A stretch of 64,000 bases of DNA from Acidobacteriota bacterium (GTDB lineage: Bacteria > Acidobacteriota > Terriglobia > Terriglobales > SCQP01). Position numbers and translations under genes: made by a program. The stretch's first letter is position 1. Every line of letters starts with the position of its first letter. The stretch spans positions 57,722 through 121,721 of the forward strand of contig DAIDIE010000006.1 of NCBI GenBank assembly GCA_027459505.1, given 5' to 3'. Positions 54,943 to 64,000 of this stretch are shown one piece after another. A model generated the notes under the pieces. The model had not been told where the DNA came from. It did no database searches and saw only the letters and a program-made list of their open reading frames with translations.

Positions 54943-55299
54943 TTAGAAACGAAGCCCCGCCTCGCGCGCGGCGTCGGCGAGCGCCTTCACGCGGCCGTGG
55001 TAGACGTACCCGCCACGATCGAAGATGACCTGCTGAATGCCTTTCTGCTGGGCCAGCGAGGCAATCGCCTTGCCCACTTCGCGCGCGGCGGCGACATTGC
55101 CACCGGGGGTGATCTTGGCCTGCCGGGTTGAGGTCGAGGCCAGAACGTTGCCCGAAGCGTCGTCGATGAGCTGCGCGTAAATGTGGTTCAGCGAGCGAAA
55201 TACGTTCAAGCGGGGCTGGCTGGCACTGCCGCTCAGCCGCTTGCGAGAACGCTCATGACGCCGCGAACGGCGCTCATTTTTGGAACTGGGATCAATCAT
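54943..55299 (-). CDS. rplR: 50S ribosomal protein L18
   Basis: L18 binds 5S rRNA with L5 and L25. The 118 residues show [46 protein letters not shown] and [26 protein letters not shown], diagnostic. Between rplF and rpsE. Confidence 0.98.
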   Translation of the reverse strand: MIDPSSKNERRSRRHERSRKRLSGSASQPRLNVFRSLNHIYAQLIDDASGNVLASTSTRQAKITPGGNVAAAREVGKAIASLAQQKGIQQVIFDRGGYVYHGRVKALADAAREAGLRF

Positions 55300-55319
55300 T
55301 TGCCACTCCTCGGGCCGGC

Positions 55320-55859
55320 CTACTTGGCGCCGGTCTTACCGACTTTCTTCCGGAGACGTTCGCCGGTGTAGCGCACGCCCTTGTTTTTGTATGGATCGGG
55401 GGGCCGCAGGGCGCGCAACTCGGCCGCTACCTGGCCCACCTTCTGCCGGTCGATGCCGCCCACGGTGAGGTGGGTCTGCTTGGGATCGACGGCGATATCG
55501 ATGCCGGGGGGCACGGGGTACTCGATGGGATGGCTGAAACCAAGGGTCAGCACCAGGGTTCCTTTGCCCTTCATTTCGGCGCGGTAACCGACGCCAATGA
55601 TATCCAGCTCTTTTTGGAAGCCGCCGACGACGCCCTGAACGGCGTTGGCGACAAGGCTGCGGGCCAGCCCATGCAGAGCTGCCTGATTGTCGTTCTCGCG
55701 TTCGGCGAGCAGGGTATTGTCCTGCTTGCGGAGCTGGATGCCGCCGGGGAGGGCGACGCTCAGCTTGCCCCTGGGGCCCTGCACGGCGATGGCGCCATTT
55801 TGAATATCCACCTTGACGTTGGCCGGCAAGGGGATGGGTTTGCGTCCTATTCTCGACAT
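55320..55859 (-). CDS. rplF: 50S ribosomal protein L6
   Basis: L6 sits near the factor-binding site. The 179-residue product begins [20 protein letters not shown] and ends [28 protein letters not shown], the family signature. ATG 55859 is fixed by MSRIG; the frame is open upstream. Confidence 0.98.
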   Translation of the reverse strand: MSRIGRKPIPLPANVKVDIQNGAIAVQGPRGKLSVALPGGIQLRKQDNTLLAERENDNQAALHGLARSLVANAVQGVVGGFQKELDIIGVGYRAEMKGKGTLVLTLGFSHPIEYPVPPGIDIAVDPKQTHLTVGGIDRQKVGQVAAELRALRPPDPYKNKGVRYTGERLRKKVGKTGAK

Positions 55860-55902
55860 AAACTCTTCTCTCCGCGGGCGCAAAGGCGCCCGCCGCTCTC
55901 CC

Positions 55903-56301
55903 TTACCAGACCTCGCAGAGCAGTTCGCCGCCGACGCCCTGTTTGCGGGCATCGCGACCGGTCATGACGCCGCGCGGGGTGCTGAGAATGTTAATTCCCA
56001 GACCGCCCAGCACGGGACGGATGTCGTGGCGTCCAACATAGACGCGGCACCCCGGCTTGGAGACGCGCTGCAGGTCGGTGATAACCGGCTGATCGCTGCT
56101 GTCGTACTTCAGGTAAATACGCAGGCTGGGACGGCCCTCTTCCTCGTTCACCTTGTAATTGCCGATGAAACCCTCGTCCTTCAGGATGCGTACGATCTCC
56201 ATTTTCAGTTTGGAGACGGGCACATCGACTTTGGGATGGTGGGCACGCGCCGCGTTGCGGATGCGCGTCAGCAGATCTGCCACCGGATCAGTCAAGCTCA
56301 T
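55903..56301 (-). CDS. rpsH: 30S ribosomal protein S8
   Basis: S8 is a primary binder of 16S rRNA helix 21. The 132 residues start [22 protein letters not shown] and end [26 protein letters not shown]. In several bacteria S8 autoregulates the spc operon through its mRNA, but no such structure was identified here. Confidence 0.98.
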   Translation of the reverse strand: MSLTDPVADLLTRIRNAARAHHPKVDVPVSKLKMEIVRILKDEGFIGNYKVNEEEGRPSLRIYLKYDSSDQPVITDLQRVSKPGCRVYVGRHDIRPVLGGLGINILSTPRGVMTGRDARKQGVGGELLCEVW

Positions 56302-56370
56302 TCCTCACTCCTTCATTCGTAAGCGGCCGCCCGCGCGGGGAGACCGGTGCAACCGCGTTGGCCAGCGCGG

Positions 56371-56556
56371 TTACCAGCTGGCCTTCACCACGCCCGCCAC
56401 CTCGCCGCGCAACGCCAGGGCGCGGAAGCACAGGCGGCAGAGGCCAAACTTGCGCAGAAACGCCCGCGGGCGGCCGCACAGGTTGCAGCGGTTGCGTTGC
56501 CGGATTTCATACTTCAACTTTTTTTCGGTCTTCGCGATCTTGGCGGTAGTAGCCAT
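56371..56556 (-). CDS. rpsN: 30S ribosomal protein S14, zinc-binding short form
   Basis: The 61-residue type-Z S14, with [20 protein letters not shown] giving the two CxxC pairs of the zinc site. Long S14 forms (about 100 residues, no Cys) are absent from the cluster. Located between rplE and rpsH. Confidence 0.98.
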   Translation of the reverse strand: MATTAKIAKTEKKLKYEIRQRNRCNLCGRPRAFLRKFGLCRLCFRALALRGEVAGVVKASW

Positions 56557-56576
56557 AACTCTCCTGGATTCCGGAC

Positions 56577-57128
56577 TCAGCTCTGGGCGCTGCGGAAGGG
56601 CATTCCCATCAGCTTGAGCAGGAAGCGGGCCTGCTCGTCGTTACGCGCCGTGGTGACGATGGTGATATTCATGCCCTTCACCTTTTCCACCTTGGCGTAG
56701 TCGATTTCAGGGAAGATAATCTGGTCCTTCAAGCCCAGCGTGTAGTTGCCGCGGCCGTCAAAGGACTTGGTGGAAACGCCGCGAAAGTCGCGTACGCGCG
56801 GCAGCGCCACGTTGATCAGGCGGTCCAGAAACTCGTACATGCGCTGGCCCCGCAGGGTGACGCAGCAGCCAATCGGCATGCCCTCGCGCAGCTTGAAGGC
56901 GGCGATACTCTTTTTGGCCTTGGTGACCACCGGCTTCTGGCCGCTGATCGCGCCAAGTTCGGCGACCGCGCCGTCCAGCAGCTTGGCGTTTTGCGTCGCC
57001 TCGCCCATGCCCATGTTGACCACCACCTTATGCAGGCGGGGCGCCGCCATGGTGTTGCCGAGGTTAAACTCGCGCATCAGGGCGGGCAGGATTTCTTTCT
57101 GGTATTGCTCTTGCAGTCGTGCTGCCAT
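56577..57128 (-). CDS. rplE: 50S ribosomal protein L5
   Basis: L5 binds 5S rRNA and contacts S13. The 183-residue product has [83 protein letters not shown] and the ending [17 protein letters not shown]. Normal length and position. Confidence 0.98.
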   Translation of the reverse strand: MAARLQEQYQKEILPALMREFNLGNTMAAPRLHKVVVNMGMGEATQNAKLLDGAVAELGAISGQKPVVTKAKKSIAAFKLREGMPIGCCVTLRGQRMYEFLDRLINVALPRVRDFRGVSTKSFDGRGNYTLGLKDQIIFPEIDYAKVEKVKGMNITIVTTARNDEQARFLLKLMGMPFRSAQS

Positions 57129-57181
57129 GTTTTTCCTTCCGTTGCCTTCTCCCGCCGGGAGAAAGGTCTCGGTGACGAGAA

Positions 57182-57502
57182 CTAAAGTTTCTTATTGCAC
57201 TTGCGGCAGACGCGCTCGGCGCCTTCCGGTCCGCGCTGCGATCCCGCCCGCACCGGCCCGCACTGCGGGCAGACGAGCTTGAGGTTAGAGATCTGGATCG
57301 GCGACTCGTGCTCAGCGATGCCACCCTTGATATTGCGTTGCGGGTTGGGGCGGGTGTGCCGCTTCACCATCATGACCCGCTCGACCAGGGCGCGCCCCTC
57401 ACCGGGGAATACGCGCAACACGCGTCCCTGCTTACCGCGATCCTTGCCGGCGATCACCTGTACGGTATCGTTTTTGCGAATTTTGAGCTTCACGTCGGAC
57501 AT
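57182..57502 (-). CDS. rplX: 50S ribosomal protein L24 with Cys pairs
   Basis: L24 initiates large-subunit assembly through its KOW domain. The 106 residues have [45 protein letters not shown] and [19 protein letters not shown], then [10 protein letters not shown], so two CxxC pairs could hold zinc. ATG 57502 is preferred; a TTG four codons upstream is in frame. Confidence 0.97.
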   Translation of the reverse strand: MSDVKLKIRKNDTVQVIAGKDRGKQGRVLRVFPGEGRALVERVMMVKRHTRPNPQRNIKGGIAEHESPIQISNLKLVCPQCGPVRAGSQRGPEGAERVCRKCNKKL

Positions 57503-57555
57503 CCTCTCTGTCAACCGGATTGGTTCGGCGCCAACCGGCCGTCGCCCTCCCCGGG

Positions 57556-57924
57556 TTAGAGAACCTCGGGAGCCAGGGAGATAATCTTCAAAAACTTGCG
57601 GTCGCGCAGTTCGCGCGCGACAGGGCCGAAGACGCGGGTACCCACCGGCTCGCCGGCCTCGTTGATGAGCACGCCCGCGTTCTGATCAAAGCGGATATAG
57701 GTACCGTCCTTGCGGCGCTGCTCCTTGCGGGTGCGCACGATCACCACGCGCACCACCTTACCCTTCTTGACCTGGCCATCGGGCGCGGCTTCCTTGACGG
57801 CGGCGGTCACCACGTCACCCAGCCCGGCGCGCAAGCCGGTGTGGCCCCCCAGCGGAAGAATCACCTGCAACTTGCGGGCGCCGCTGTTGTCGGCCACTTC
57901 CAGAATCGATCGCATCTGCACCAT
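57556..57924 (-). CDS. rplN: 50S ribosomal protein L14
   Basis: A 122-residue beta-barrel protein at the subunit interface, [20 protein letters not shown] continuing [66 protein letters not shown], full length and diagnostic. Precedes rplX. Confidence 0.99.
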   Translation of the reverse strand: MVQMRSILEVADNSGARKLQVILPLGGHTGLRAGLGDVVTAAVKEAAPDGQVKKGKVVRVVIVRTRKEQRRKDGTYIRFDQNAGVLINEAGEPVGTRVFGPVARELRDRKFLKIISLAPEVL

Positions 57925-57951
57925 AGCGCTCTCCTCGTGCTGCCGCGCGGC

Positions 57952-58326
57952 CTAAGCCCGCGGTTCGCTTCCCTTCTCCACGACCTTACGGGTGTCGCGC
58001 GCCAATTCCTGTTCGCCCACCGCGCGCGCAATCTCTTCGCGGGTTGGCAGCCGCGCCGCCTGGCGCAGCACTTCCACCAGCCGCCAGCGCTTCAGGCGGC
58101 TCATGGGACGGGTTTCGCGGATGCGCACCACGTCGCCGACGTGGCACTGCTGCTGCTCGTCATGAGCGTAGAATTTATGCCGCTTGGTGATGAGCCTGCG
58201 GTAAAGGGGATGGGAGCTGTGCAAGGTGACCTCGACCACGATGGTCTTGGCCATCTTGGTGGAGACCACAAAGCCGACCTTCTCGTTGCGTCCCGTCGCC
58301 GGTGTTTTTGTTAGCTGCTCCGCCAT
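57952..58326 (-). CDS. rpsQ: 30S ribosomal protein S17, C-terminally extended
   Basis: S17 binds 16S rRNA near the 5' domain. The OB-fold core covers about residues 14-90 (RNEKVGFVVSTKMAKTIVVEVTLHSSHPLYRRLITKRHKFYAHDEQQQCHVGDVVRIRETRPMSRLKRWRLVEVL). The 124-residue product is about 35 longer than the usual 80-90, the surplus being a charged tail (REEIARAVGEQELARDTRKVVEKGSEPRA). One base separates its start from the rpmC stop. Confidence 0.97.
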   Translation of the reverse strand: MAEQLTKTPATGRNEKVGFVVSTKMAKTIVVEVTLHSSHPLYRRLITKRHKFYAHDEQQQCHVGDVVRIRETRPMSRLKRWRLVEVLRQAARLPTREEIARAVGEQELARDTRKVVEKGSEPRA

Positions 58327-58327
58327 G

Positions 58328-58534
58328 CTACTTGCCTCCCGCCCGGCGCCGTTCGCCCACCAGGGTCTTGACCCGGGCGATGTCGCGGCGCAGTTCGCGC
58401 ATCTTCTTGATGCTCTCGGTGTGCCCCATCGAGCGTTGAAATCTGAGCCGGAAGAGCTGATCGCGGAGGTCGTGCTCCTGCGTCTCCAACTCGGCCGTCT
58501 TCATCTGTCTGAATTTTTCCGCCTGTTTGCTCAT
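58328..58534 (-). CDS. rpmC: 50S ribosomal protein L29
   Basis: A 68-residue coiled-coil protein at the exit tunnel: MSKQAEKFRQMKTAELETQE, then LFRLRFQRSMGHTESIKKMRELRRDIARVKTLVGER. ATG 58534 is the family start. It lies eight bases after rplP. Confidence 0.97.
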   Translation of the reverse strand: MSKQAEKFRQMKTAELETQEHDLRDQLFRLRFQRSMGHTESIKKMRELRRDIARVKTLVGERRRAGGK

Positions 58535-58542
58535 GCTCTTCC

Positions 58543-58965
<423 letters not shown>

Positions 58966-59001
58966 AAATCAAGTCCCCTGGTTGCGGCTCTGAGACGCCA
59001 C

Positions 59002-59688
59002 TCAGGCCTGCGATGTCGCGGCGGGCGCGGGCGCCGCCTTGCCGGCGCTCTGGCGCCGGCGCTGTCCAAGAATTTCCCCGCGATACGTCCAGGCCTTCAC
59101 GCCAATGACGCCGTAGGTAGTGCGCGCTTCGGCAAAGCCGTAGTCGATGTCGGCGCGCAGGGTGTGCAGCGGCAAGCGCCCCTGCAGATACCATTCCGAA
59201 CGGGCGATTTCGTTGCCGTTCAAGCGTCCGGAAACACGCACCTTGATGCCTTTGCAGCCGAAGCGAATGGCGCTATCGACCGCCTTGCGCATGGCGCGCC
59301 GGAAGGCGACGCGCTTTTCCAATTGCAGGGCGATGGATTCGGCCACCAACTGGGCATCCAGTTCCGGTTTGTGCACTTCCTGGATATCGATGAAGACTTC
59401 GCGCTGCGTTTTTTTCTGCAGCTCGGCCTTGAGCTTCTCGATTTCCGAACCCTTGCGCCCGATGATGATGCCGGGGCGGGAGGTGTGCAGGATAATGCGC
59501 AGCTTGTTGCCCGGGCGGGTGATTTCGATCGAGCTCACGCCGGCGGCGCGCAGTTTGCCTTTCAGCGTGTCGCGCAGCTTCACGTCCTCCAGCAGCAGCT
59601 TGTCGTAGCCGCGGGTGGCGAACCACTGGCTTTTCCACGGTTTAACGACGCCGAGCCGAAACCCATAAGGATGGACTTTTTGTCCCAT
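59002..59688 (-). CDS. rpsC: 30S ribosomal protein S3
   Basis: S3 lines the mRNA entry tunnel with S4 and S5. The 228 residues begin [23 protein letters not shown], contain the KH domain ([23 protein letters not shown]) and [38 protein letters not shown] short Ala/Pro-rich C-terminus follows. Normal. Confidence 0.98.
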   Translation of the reverse strand: MGQKVHPYGFRLGVVKPWKSQWFATRGYDKLLLEDVKLRDTLKGKLRAAGVSSIEITRPGNKLRIILHTSRPGIIIGRKGSEIEKLKAELQKKTQREVFIDIQEVHKPELDAQLVAESIALQLEKRVAFRRAMRKAVDSAIRFGCKGIKVRVSGRLNGNEIARSEWYLQGRLPLHTLRADIDYGFAEARTTYGVIGVKAWTYRGEILGQRRRQSAGKAAPAPAATSQA

Positions 59689-59708
59689 AAAATCTCCGTC
59701 GCGGGTGC

Positions 59709-60305
59709 TTACCCCTTCTTCTCACTGCGCGTCCCGGCCGACTGACGGGTCGCCTTGTTTACCTTTTGCGCCGCCTTGCCGCTGGCGTTCTTCGTTGGCG
59801 CCGCCTTCTTGGCAGCCGGCTTTTTGGCCGCCGGCTTTTTAACGGCCGCTTTTCTGGCCGCCGGTTTTTTGGCAGCGGGCTTCTTCACGGCCGGCTTGCG
59901 CGCCGCATTCCCGGTCGCCGTTTGCGCCGCCTGACTCGCGGGGGCGGCCTCAGCGGGCGTCTCCTCGTCGTGGCGGCGATCACCAACGTGAATGGCGATA
60001 TGGGAGAGGCGCCGTTGGTAGCGATAGGCGCGTCCCATGGGAGCGGGACGGATGCGCTTGAGCCGCGGCCCCTCGTTCACATAAGCGCGCACCACGTAGA
60101 GATCGTCGACATCCACACCGGCGGCTTCGCTGGCGTTGGCAATGGCCGACTTCAGCACCCGGATCACGTCGGGCGCGATGCGCTTGCGCGCAAAGCGCAG
60201 CATGTTGAGCGCTTCTTCGGCGCGTTGGCCGCGGATCAAGTCCACTACCAGCCGTGCCTTTTGCGGGGAGACCCGCACAAATCTAGCTTCCGCTTTGGCT
60301 TCCAT
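59709..60305 (-). CDS. rplV: 50S ribosomal protein L22 with long Lys/Ala-rich tail
   Basis: L22 lines the nascent-chain tunnel. The core (about residues 1-112: [74 protein letters not shown]) is standard. The 198-residue total is about 85 longer than usual because of a C-terminal tail with repeated [10 protein letters not shown] units, resembling histone H1-type or AlgP-type tails. The start ATG is the family one; the frame is open 15 codons further. Confidence 0.97.
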   Translation of the reverse strand: MEAKAEARFVRVSPQKARLVVDLIRGQRAEEALNMLRFARKRIAPDVIRVLKSAIANASEAAGVDVDDLYVVRAYVNEGPRLKRIRPAPMGRAYRYQRRLSHIAIHVGDRRHDEETPAEAAPASQAAQTATGNAARKPAVKKPAAKKPAARKAAVKKPAAKKPAAKKAAPTKNASGKAAQKVNKATRQSAGTRSEKKG

Positions 60306-60366
60306 GTTTGCCCTGTCTGTTCTGCAGGCCGCCGCAACCAGCGCGGCCATCAGTGCGCGCGCCCGC

Positions 60367-60660
60367 TTAGCGGGCCGGCGCGGAACCCTTTTCGGCCGCC
60401 GCCTTCACCGAGTGTCCCTTGAAGGTGCGGGTGGGCGAAAACTCGCCCAACTTGTGTCCGACCATGTTCTCGGTCACGTAGACCGGAACAAACTTGCGTC
60501 CGTTATGCACCGCGATGGTGTGGCCGACAAAGTCGGGCAGCACGGTCGAGCGGCGCGACCAGGTTTTGTACACCTTCTTTTCGTTGCGCCGGTTCATCTC
60601 CTCGATGCGGCGCTGCAGGTGCCCATCCACAAACGGACCCTTTTTGATTGATCTGGCCAT
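60367..60660 (-). CDS. rpsS: 30S ribosomal protein S19
   Basis: S19 forms the head with S13. The 97-residue product starts [23 protein letters not shown] and has [52 protein letters not shown]. Diagnostic and normal. Confidence 0.99.
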   Translation of the reverse strand: MARSIKKGPFVDGHLQRRIEEMNRRNEKKVYKTWSRRSTVLPDFVGHTIAVHNGRKFVPVYVTENMVGHKLGEFSPTRTFKGHSVKAAAEKGSAPAR

Positions 60661-60680
60661 GTCGTCCTCAAACTCCCTGC

Positions 60681-61502
60681 TTAGCGTCCCCGGCCCACGA
60701 TGAAGCGGTCGGTGCGCTTGTTGTTGCGTGTCTTGTAGCCGCGCGTCGGCTGGCCCCAGGGGGTCACCGGATGACGGCCGCCGGAGGTCTTACCCTCGCC
60801 ACCGCCGTGCGGGTGGTCGACCGGGTTCATGGTCACACCGCGATTCACCGGGCGGCGGCCCAGCCAGCGGGTGCGGCCGGCCTTGCCGATGGTGACGTTC
60901 TCGTGCTCGGCATTGCCCACCGTTCCCACCGTCGCCATGCACTCCACCAGCACGCGGCGGGTTTCGCCAGAGGGCAGCTTGACGAGGGCATAGTCGCCCT
61001 CTTTGGAAACCAATTGGGCTCCGCCGCCGGCGGCGCGCACAATCTGGCCGCCCTTGCCGGGGCGCAGCTCGATGTTATGCAGCGTGGTGCCGGGAGGAAT
61101 GTTTTTCAGCGGCAGGGCGTTACCCACCAGGATGTCGGCCTCGGGACCGCTGGTCACCGTCATACCGACCTTTAAGCCGGCCGGCTGCAGGATGTAACGG
61201 CGCTCGCCATCGGAGTACTTCAGCAGCGCGATGCGCGAACTGCGGTTGGGATCGTACTCGACCGACTCAACCACGGCGGGAATGCCCAGCTTGTCACGCT
61301 TGAAGTCGATGCGCCGGTACATGCGCTTGTGGCCGCCACCACGATGCCAGATGGTGATGTCGCCCTGGTTGCGGCGTCCTCCGCTTTTCTTCAGGGGCTC
61401 AACCAGCGGCTTGTACGGCTCCGAGCGGGTAATGTCTTCGCTCACCACGACGCTCTGGTAACGGCGCGTCGGTGTTGTGGGCCGGAATGTCTTAATCGCC
61501 AT
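60681..61502 (-). CDS. rplB: 50S ribosomal protein L2
   Basis: L2 is needed for subunit joining and peptidyl transfer. The 273 residues include [34 protein letters not shown], [56 protein letters not shown] and the ending [21 protein letters not shown]. The conserved His in DHPHGGGEG is present. Confidence 0.99.
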   Translation of the reverse strand: MAIKTFRPTTPTRRYQSVVVSEDITRSEPYKPLVEPLKKSGGRRNQGDITIWHRGGGHKRMYRRIDFKRDKLGIPAVVESVEYDPNRSSRIALLKYSDGERRYILQPAGLKVGMTVTSGPEADILVGNALPLKNIPPGTTLHNIELRPGKGGQIVRAAGGGAQLVSKEGDYALVKLPSGETRRVLVECMATVGTVGNAEHENVTIGKAGRTRWLGRRPVNRGVTMNPVDHPHGGGEGKTSGGRHPVTPWGQPTRGYKTRNNKRTDRFIVGRGR

Positions 61503-61577
61503 ATCGGTTACTCACTTGGGCGGGGGGAAACCCGCGCTGCAGGCGGGGCGAACCCCGCGGAAACTTGGTCTGGCCGT

Positions 61578-61871
61578 TTAAACGTTTTCGGCGTATTCGG
61601 GCATTTTTTCGCCCGCCTGGAGCCGCACGTAAGCCTTCTTCCAATCCGGACGGTAGCCGGTGAATTTGCCGCGGCGCCGCTCCTTGCCGTAGAAGCTGGC
61701 GGTGCGGACCGAGGCCACGCGCACGTTGAAGATGGATTGCACCGCCTCGCGGATCTCCACCTTGCTGGCATGCTCGTCGACTTCAAAGACCAGCGTCTGC
61801 TGCCCTTCCTTGACGTTGAGCCCCTTTTCAGTGATGATCGGGCGCCGGATGATCTGATAACGGTTCTTCAT
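61578..61871 (-). CDS. rplW: 50S ribosomal protein L23
   Basis: L23 docks trigger factor and SRP at the tunnel exit. The 97 residues start MKNRYQIIRRPIITEKGLNV and end with the conserved FTGYRPDWKKAYVRLQAGEKMPEYAENV. The extended hairpin loop is short, as in most bacteria. Confidence 0.98.
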   Translation of the reverse strand: MKNRYQIIRRPIITEKGLNVKEGQQTLVFEVDEHASKVEIREAVQSIFNVRVASVRTASFYGKERRRGKFTGYRPDWKKAYVRLQAGEKMPEYAENV

Positions 61872-61888
61872 TGCGTTTCGGTCCTTCC

Positions 61889-62542
61889 TTACGCCGCGCC
61901 TTCATTGGCACGGCGCGCGCTGGCGGCCTGCTGCAGCTTTTCCAGCGCCGGGCGGGAGAGCACGATCTGCTGATAACGCAGCAGATGATAGGGGTGCACC
62001 TCGTGAGCCGCGAGCAGCTCGACGTTGGCCAGGTTCCGGGCGCTCAGTTCCAGGTTGTGGTTATCCGTCCGCCCGTCCACGAGCAGCGCGCTCTTGACCA
62101 CCTGCAGGCCATTGAGGGCTTTGCGGAGCTGATTGGTCTTGACGGCCTGCAGTTCGAAGCCGTCCACCACCACCAGTTCGTTATCGCGGAACTTGGCGGC
62201 GAGCGCGGAGCGTAGAGCCGCTTTCAGCTTCTTGCGCGGCATGGTCCAGGCATAGCTGCGCACCTGCGGGCCATGCACCGTGCCGCCATGGCGCCACACC
62301 GGGCTGCGCACCGAGCCGATACGCGCACGGCCCGTGCCCTTCTGCTTCCACAGCTTGCGGCCGCTGCCGCTGACATCGCCGCGCCCCTTGGTCTGGTGGG
62401 TGCCGCTGCGTTGCGCCGCGGTGTAATGCCGCACCGCCTCCCAGAGCAGTTCCTCGTTGACCTCGGCTCCGAAGACTTCCTCGGAGAGCTCGATGGTGCC
62501 GACGCTCTGGTTGTTCAAATTCTTGACTTCAATCGTTGCCAT
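61889..62542 (-). CDS. rplD: 50S ribosomal protein L4
   Basis: L4 extends into the exit tunnel and in Escherichia coli also represses its own operon. The 217-residue product has SGTHQTKGRGDVSGSGRKLWKQKGTGRARIGSVRSPVWRHGGTVHGPQVRSYAWTMPRKKLKAALRSALAAKF, diagnostic. Whether L4 autoregulation operates here is unknown. Confidence 0.98.
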   Translation of the reverse strand: MATIEVKNLNNQSVGTIELSEEVFGAEVNEELLWEAVRHYTAAQRSGTHQTKGRGDVSGSGRKLWKQKGTGRARIGSVRSPVWRHGGTVHGPQVRSYAWTMPRKKLKAALRSALAAKFRDNELVVVDGFELQAVKTNQLRKALNGLQVVKSALLVDGRTDNHNLELSARNLANVELLAAHEVHPYHLLRYQQIVLSRPALEKLQQAASARRANEGAA

Positions 62543-62598
62543 GGTGTTCGCTCCGGGCCCAAACGGGCGCCCGCTGATGGCGGCCGCGGCCGCCCCTC

Positions 62599-63312
62599 TT
62601 ATTTCTTACCGGCTTTCTTCTTGGAGGCCTTTAACGGATCGACCGTGGTCGAGCCGGCAAAACCCCGCTTGGCGCGCGGCGCTTTGACCGCCTTGCGGAT
62701 CATGACGTAACCGCCGTTGGGCCCGGGAACCGCGCCCCGCACCGCCACGATGTGATCGTCGGTGTCCACCGAAACCACCTGCAGATTGCGCACGGTTACC
62801 TGCTGCACGCCCATGTGCCCGGCGGCGCGCATACCCTTAAGCACGCGCGAGGGGAAGGCGGAGGCGCCGATTGAACCCGGCGCGCGGTGGAACATGGAGC
62901 CGTGGCTGGCCGCGCCGCCACCGAAGTGGTGCCGCTTGATAAACCCGGCAAAGCCGCGTCCCTTGCTGATCGCCACCACATCGACGAAATCGCGGGCATC
63001 GAAGATGCTGGCCAGAATCCTGTCACCCGGCTTGGTCTCGCCGGCGTCGTCCCGCAGCTCGATTTCGCGGAGGAACTTGCAGGGGGGCAGATCGTGCTTT
63101 TCAAAAGCGCCGCGCGCGGGCCGGTTCAAGCGGCCAGGCTTCACGAATTCAATCAGCCCGAGCTGGACGGCCTCATAACCTTCGCGGGCCGCGGTCTTGC
63201 GCTGTGTAACCACGCAGGGTCCGGCCTGCAACAGGGTGACCGGCACCAGCGAGCCATCCGGCTGGTAGGCCTCGGTCATGCCGATTTTCTTTCCCAGAAT
63301 TCCACTCACCAT
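62599..63312 (-). CDS. rplC: 50S ribosomal protein L3
   Basis: L3 reaches to the peptidyl-transferase centre. The 237-residue product begins [20 protein letters not shown] and has the extension loop [53 protein letters not shown] Lys-rich tail (about 25 residues beyond the usual end, finishing [10 protein letters not shown]) is present. Confidence 0.98.
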   Translation of the reverse strand: MVSGILGKKIGMTEAYQPDGSLVPVTLLQAGPCVVTQRKTAAREGYEAVQLGLIEFVKPGRLNRPARGAFEKHDLPPCKFLREIELRDDAGETKPGDRILASIFDARDFVDVVAISKGRGFAGFIKRHHFGGGAASHGSMFHRAPGSIGASAFPSRVLKGMRAAGHMGVQQVTVRNLQVVSVDTDDHIVAVRGAVPGPNGGYVMIRKAVKAPRAKRGFAGSTTVDPLKASKKKAGKK

Positions 63313-63397
63313 CTGACTGTCCTCTTCGCTTTCCCCAGGGCTTGTTGCCGCCGCCCGGGTTCGCGGCCACGCCGCCCCGGCGGGCGGCTGGCGAAAA

Positions 63398-63724
63398 TTA
63401 CTTGTGTTCCTTGCCGAAGGCCTTGATTTCCACGTCCACGCCGGCTGGAAGATCCAGCTTCATCAGCGCGTCCATGGTTTGCTGGGTGGGCTCCAGCAGG
63501 TCCAGCAGCCGCTTATGGGTGCGGATTTCAAACTGCTCGCGGCTCTTCTTGTCCACGTGCGGCGAGCGCAGCACCGTGTAGCGGTTGATCACCGTCGGCA
63601 AGGGAATGGGACCCGCGATCTGCGCCCCCGTTCGCCGCGCCGTGTCCACGATTTCATTGGTGGACTGATCCAGTACACGGTAGTCGTAAGCCTTTAGTCG
63701 AATGCGAATGCGTTCCCGCAACAT
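63398..63724 (-). CDS. rpsJ: 30S ribosomal protein S10
   Basis: S10 (NusE) acts in the 30S head and in antitermination with NusB. The 108 residues show [64 protein letters not shown]. The N-terminus is normal. It begins the S10 block, 104 bases after tuf with a hairpin between. Confidence 0.99.
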   Translation of the reverse strand: MLRERIRIRLKAYDYRVLDQSTNEIVDTARRTGAQIAGPIPLPTVINRYTVLRSPHVDKKSREQFEIRTHKRLLDLLEPTQQTMDALMKLDLPAGVDVEIKAFGKEHK

Positions 63725-63781
63725 AGAGTCTCTCTTTTAAATCGTCGTCAGCGGCCGGACTTCTCCGGCGTGTAAGCGATG

Positions 63782-63818
63782 GGGGAGCGCTGACGGCCAA
63801 TCGCCGCCAGCACTCCCC
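63782..63818 (-). promoter_or_regulatory. Large hairpin between tuf and rpsJ
   Basis: GGGGAGCGCTGACGGC (63782-63797) and GCCGCCAGCACTCCCC (63803-63818) can form a 16-bp stem with two mismatches around a five-base loop, inside the 104-base gap. No T-run follows in the transcription direction, so it could be a processing site, an attenuator or an RNA-protection structure rather than a simple terminator. Confidence 0.5.
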
Positions 63819-63828
63819 TACAGCCGGT

Positions 63829-64000
<172 letters not shown>

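Overview
The window looks like a chromosomal segment of a high-GC, Gram-negative, probably soil-dwelling bacterium. It most resembles an Acidobacteriota (Terriglobia-like) genome. The grounds are a TonB-dependent receptor with an N-terminal carboxypeptidase-regulatory-like domain, very large secreted TPR/DUF3857/transglutaminase proteins, several secreted glycoside hydrolases, a small secreted Cys-containing protein of a type frequent in that phylum, and the gene style overall. That placement is an inference; no rRNA gene is present to settle it. I saw no tRNA, rRNA, CRISPR array, prophage or complete insertion sequence.

Layout. 1-5086 (+): the 3' part of recG, a TonB-dependent receptor, and a SAM methyltransferase of the leucine-carboxyl-methyltransferase type, closed by a bidirectional hairpin terminator shared with rpmE (-). 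5525-11425: sugar metabolism and electron transfer, with a GH2 glycosidase (+), a RibD-C/DHFR-like reductase, a sulfocyanin-like cupredoxin whose reading frame contains a repeat element, and a GH27 alpha-galactosidase (all -). 11826-23397 (+): a membrane protein, a MocR-type GntR/aminotransferase regulator, a HAD hydrolase, and two tandem giant TPR-DUF3857-transglutaminase-fold proteins followed by a small secreted protein. 23460-32936: mixed single genes (DedA protein, beta-hydroxyacid dehydrogenase, polytopic membrane protein, FkbM methyltransferase, a stand-alone LacI-type DNA-binding domain, glutamine amidotransferase, purM-purN, TPR lipid-exported protein). 33165-38871 (+): an OmpR-type response regulator and histidine kinase coupled to a metallo-beta-lactamase-fold hydrolase, an aminotransferase and a zinc alcohol dehydrogenase. 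39025-46130 (-): a Gly/Met-rich secreted protein, an agarase-like glycosidase, and a five-gene operon (LolA-like lipoprotein, FtsX-type permease, cdaA, cdaR, glmM) joining c-di-AMP synthesis to amino-sugar and envelope functions.

46886-64000 (-) is one uninterrupted S10-spc-alpha ribosomal cluster read from right to left: tuf (partial), rpsJ, rplC, rplD, rplW, rplB, rpsS, rplV, rpsC, rplP, rpmC, rpsQ, rplN, rplX, rplE, rpsN, rpsH, rplF, rplR, rpsE, rpmD, rplO, secY, adk, map, infA, rpmJ, rpsM, rpsK, rpsD, rpoA, rplQ. It ends at a strong hairpin. Several products carry unusual C-terminal tails (L22 Lys/Ala-rich, L17 and S17 charged).

The least ordinary signals are: the tandem DUF3857 pair, in which the upstream protein keeps a Cys-His-Asp triad and the downstream one has lost Cys and His; a dispersed short repeat family (1652, 9448, 14338, 30074), one copy of which sits in frame inside the cupredoxin gene; a solitary LacI-type HTH gene facing a 20-bp palindrome; a five-unit heptamer repeat; and the envelope-transport genes fused in operon to the c-di-AMP module.
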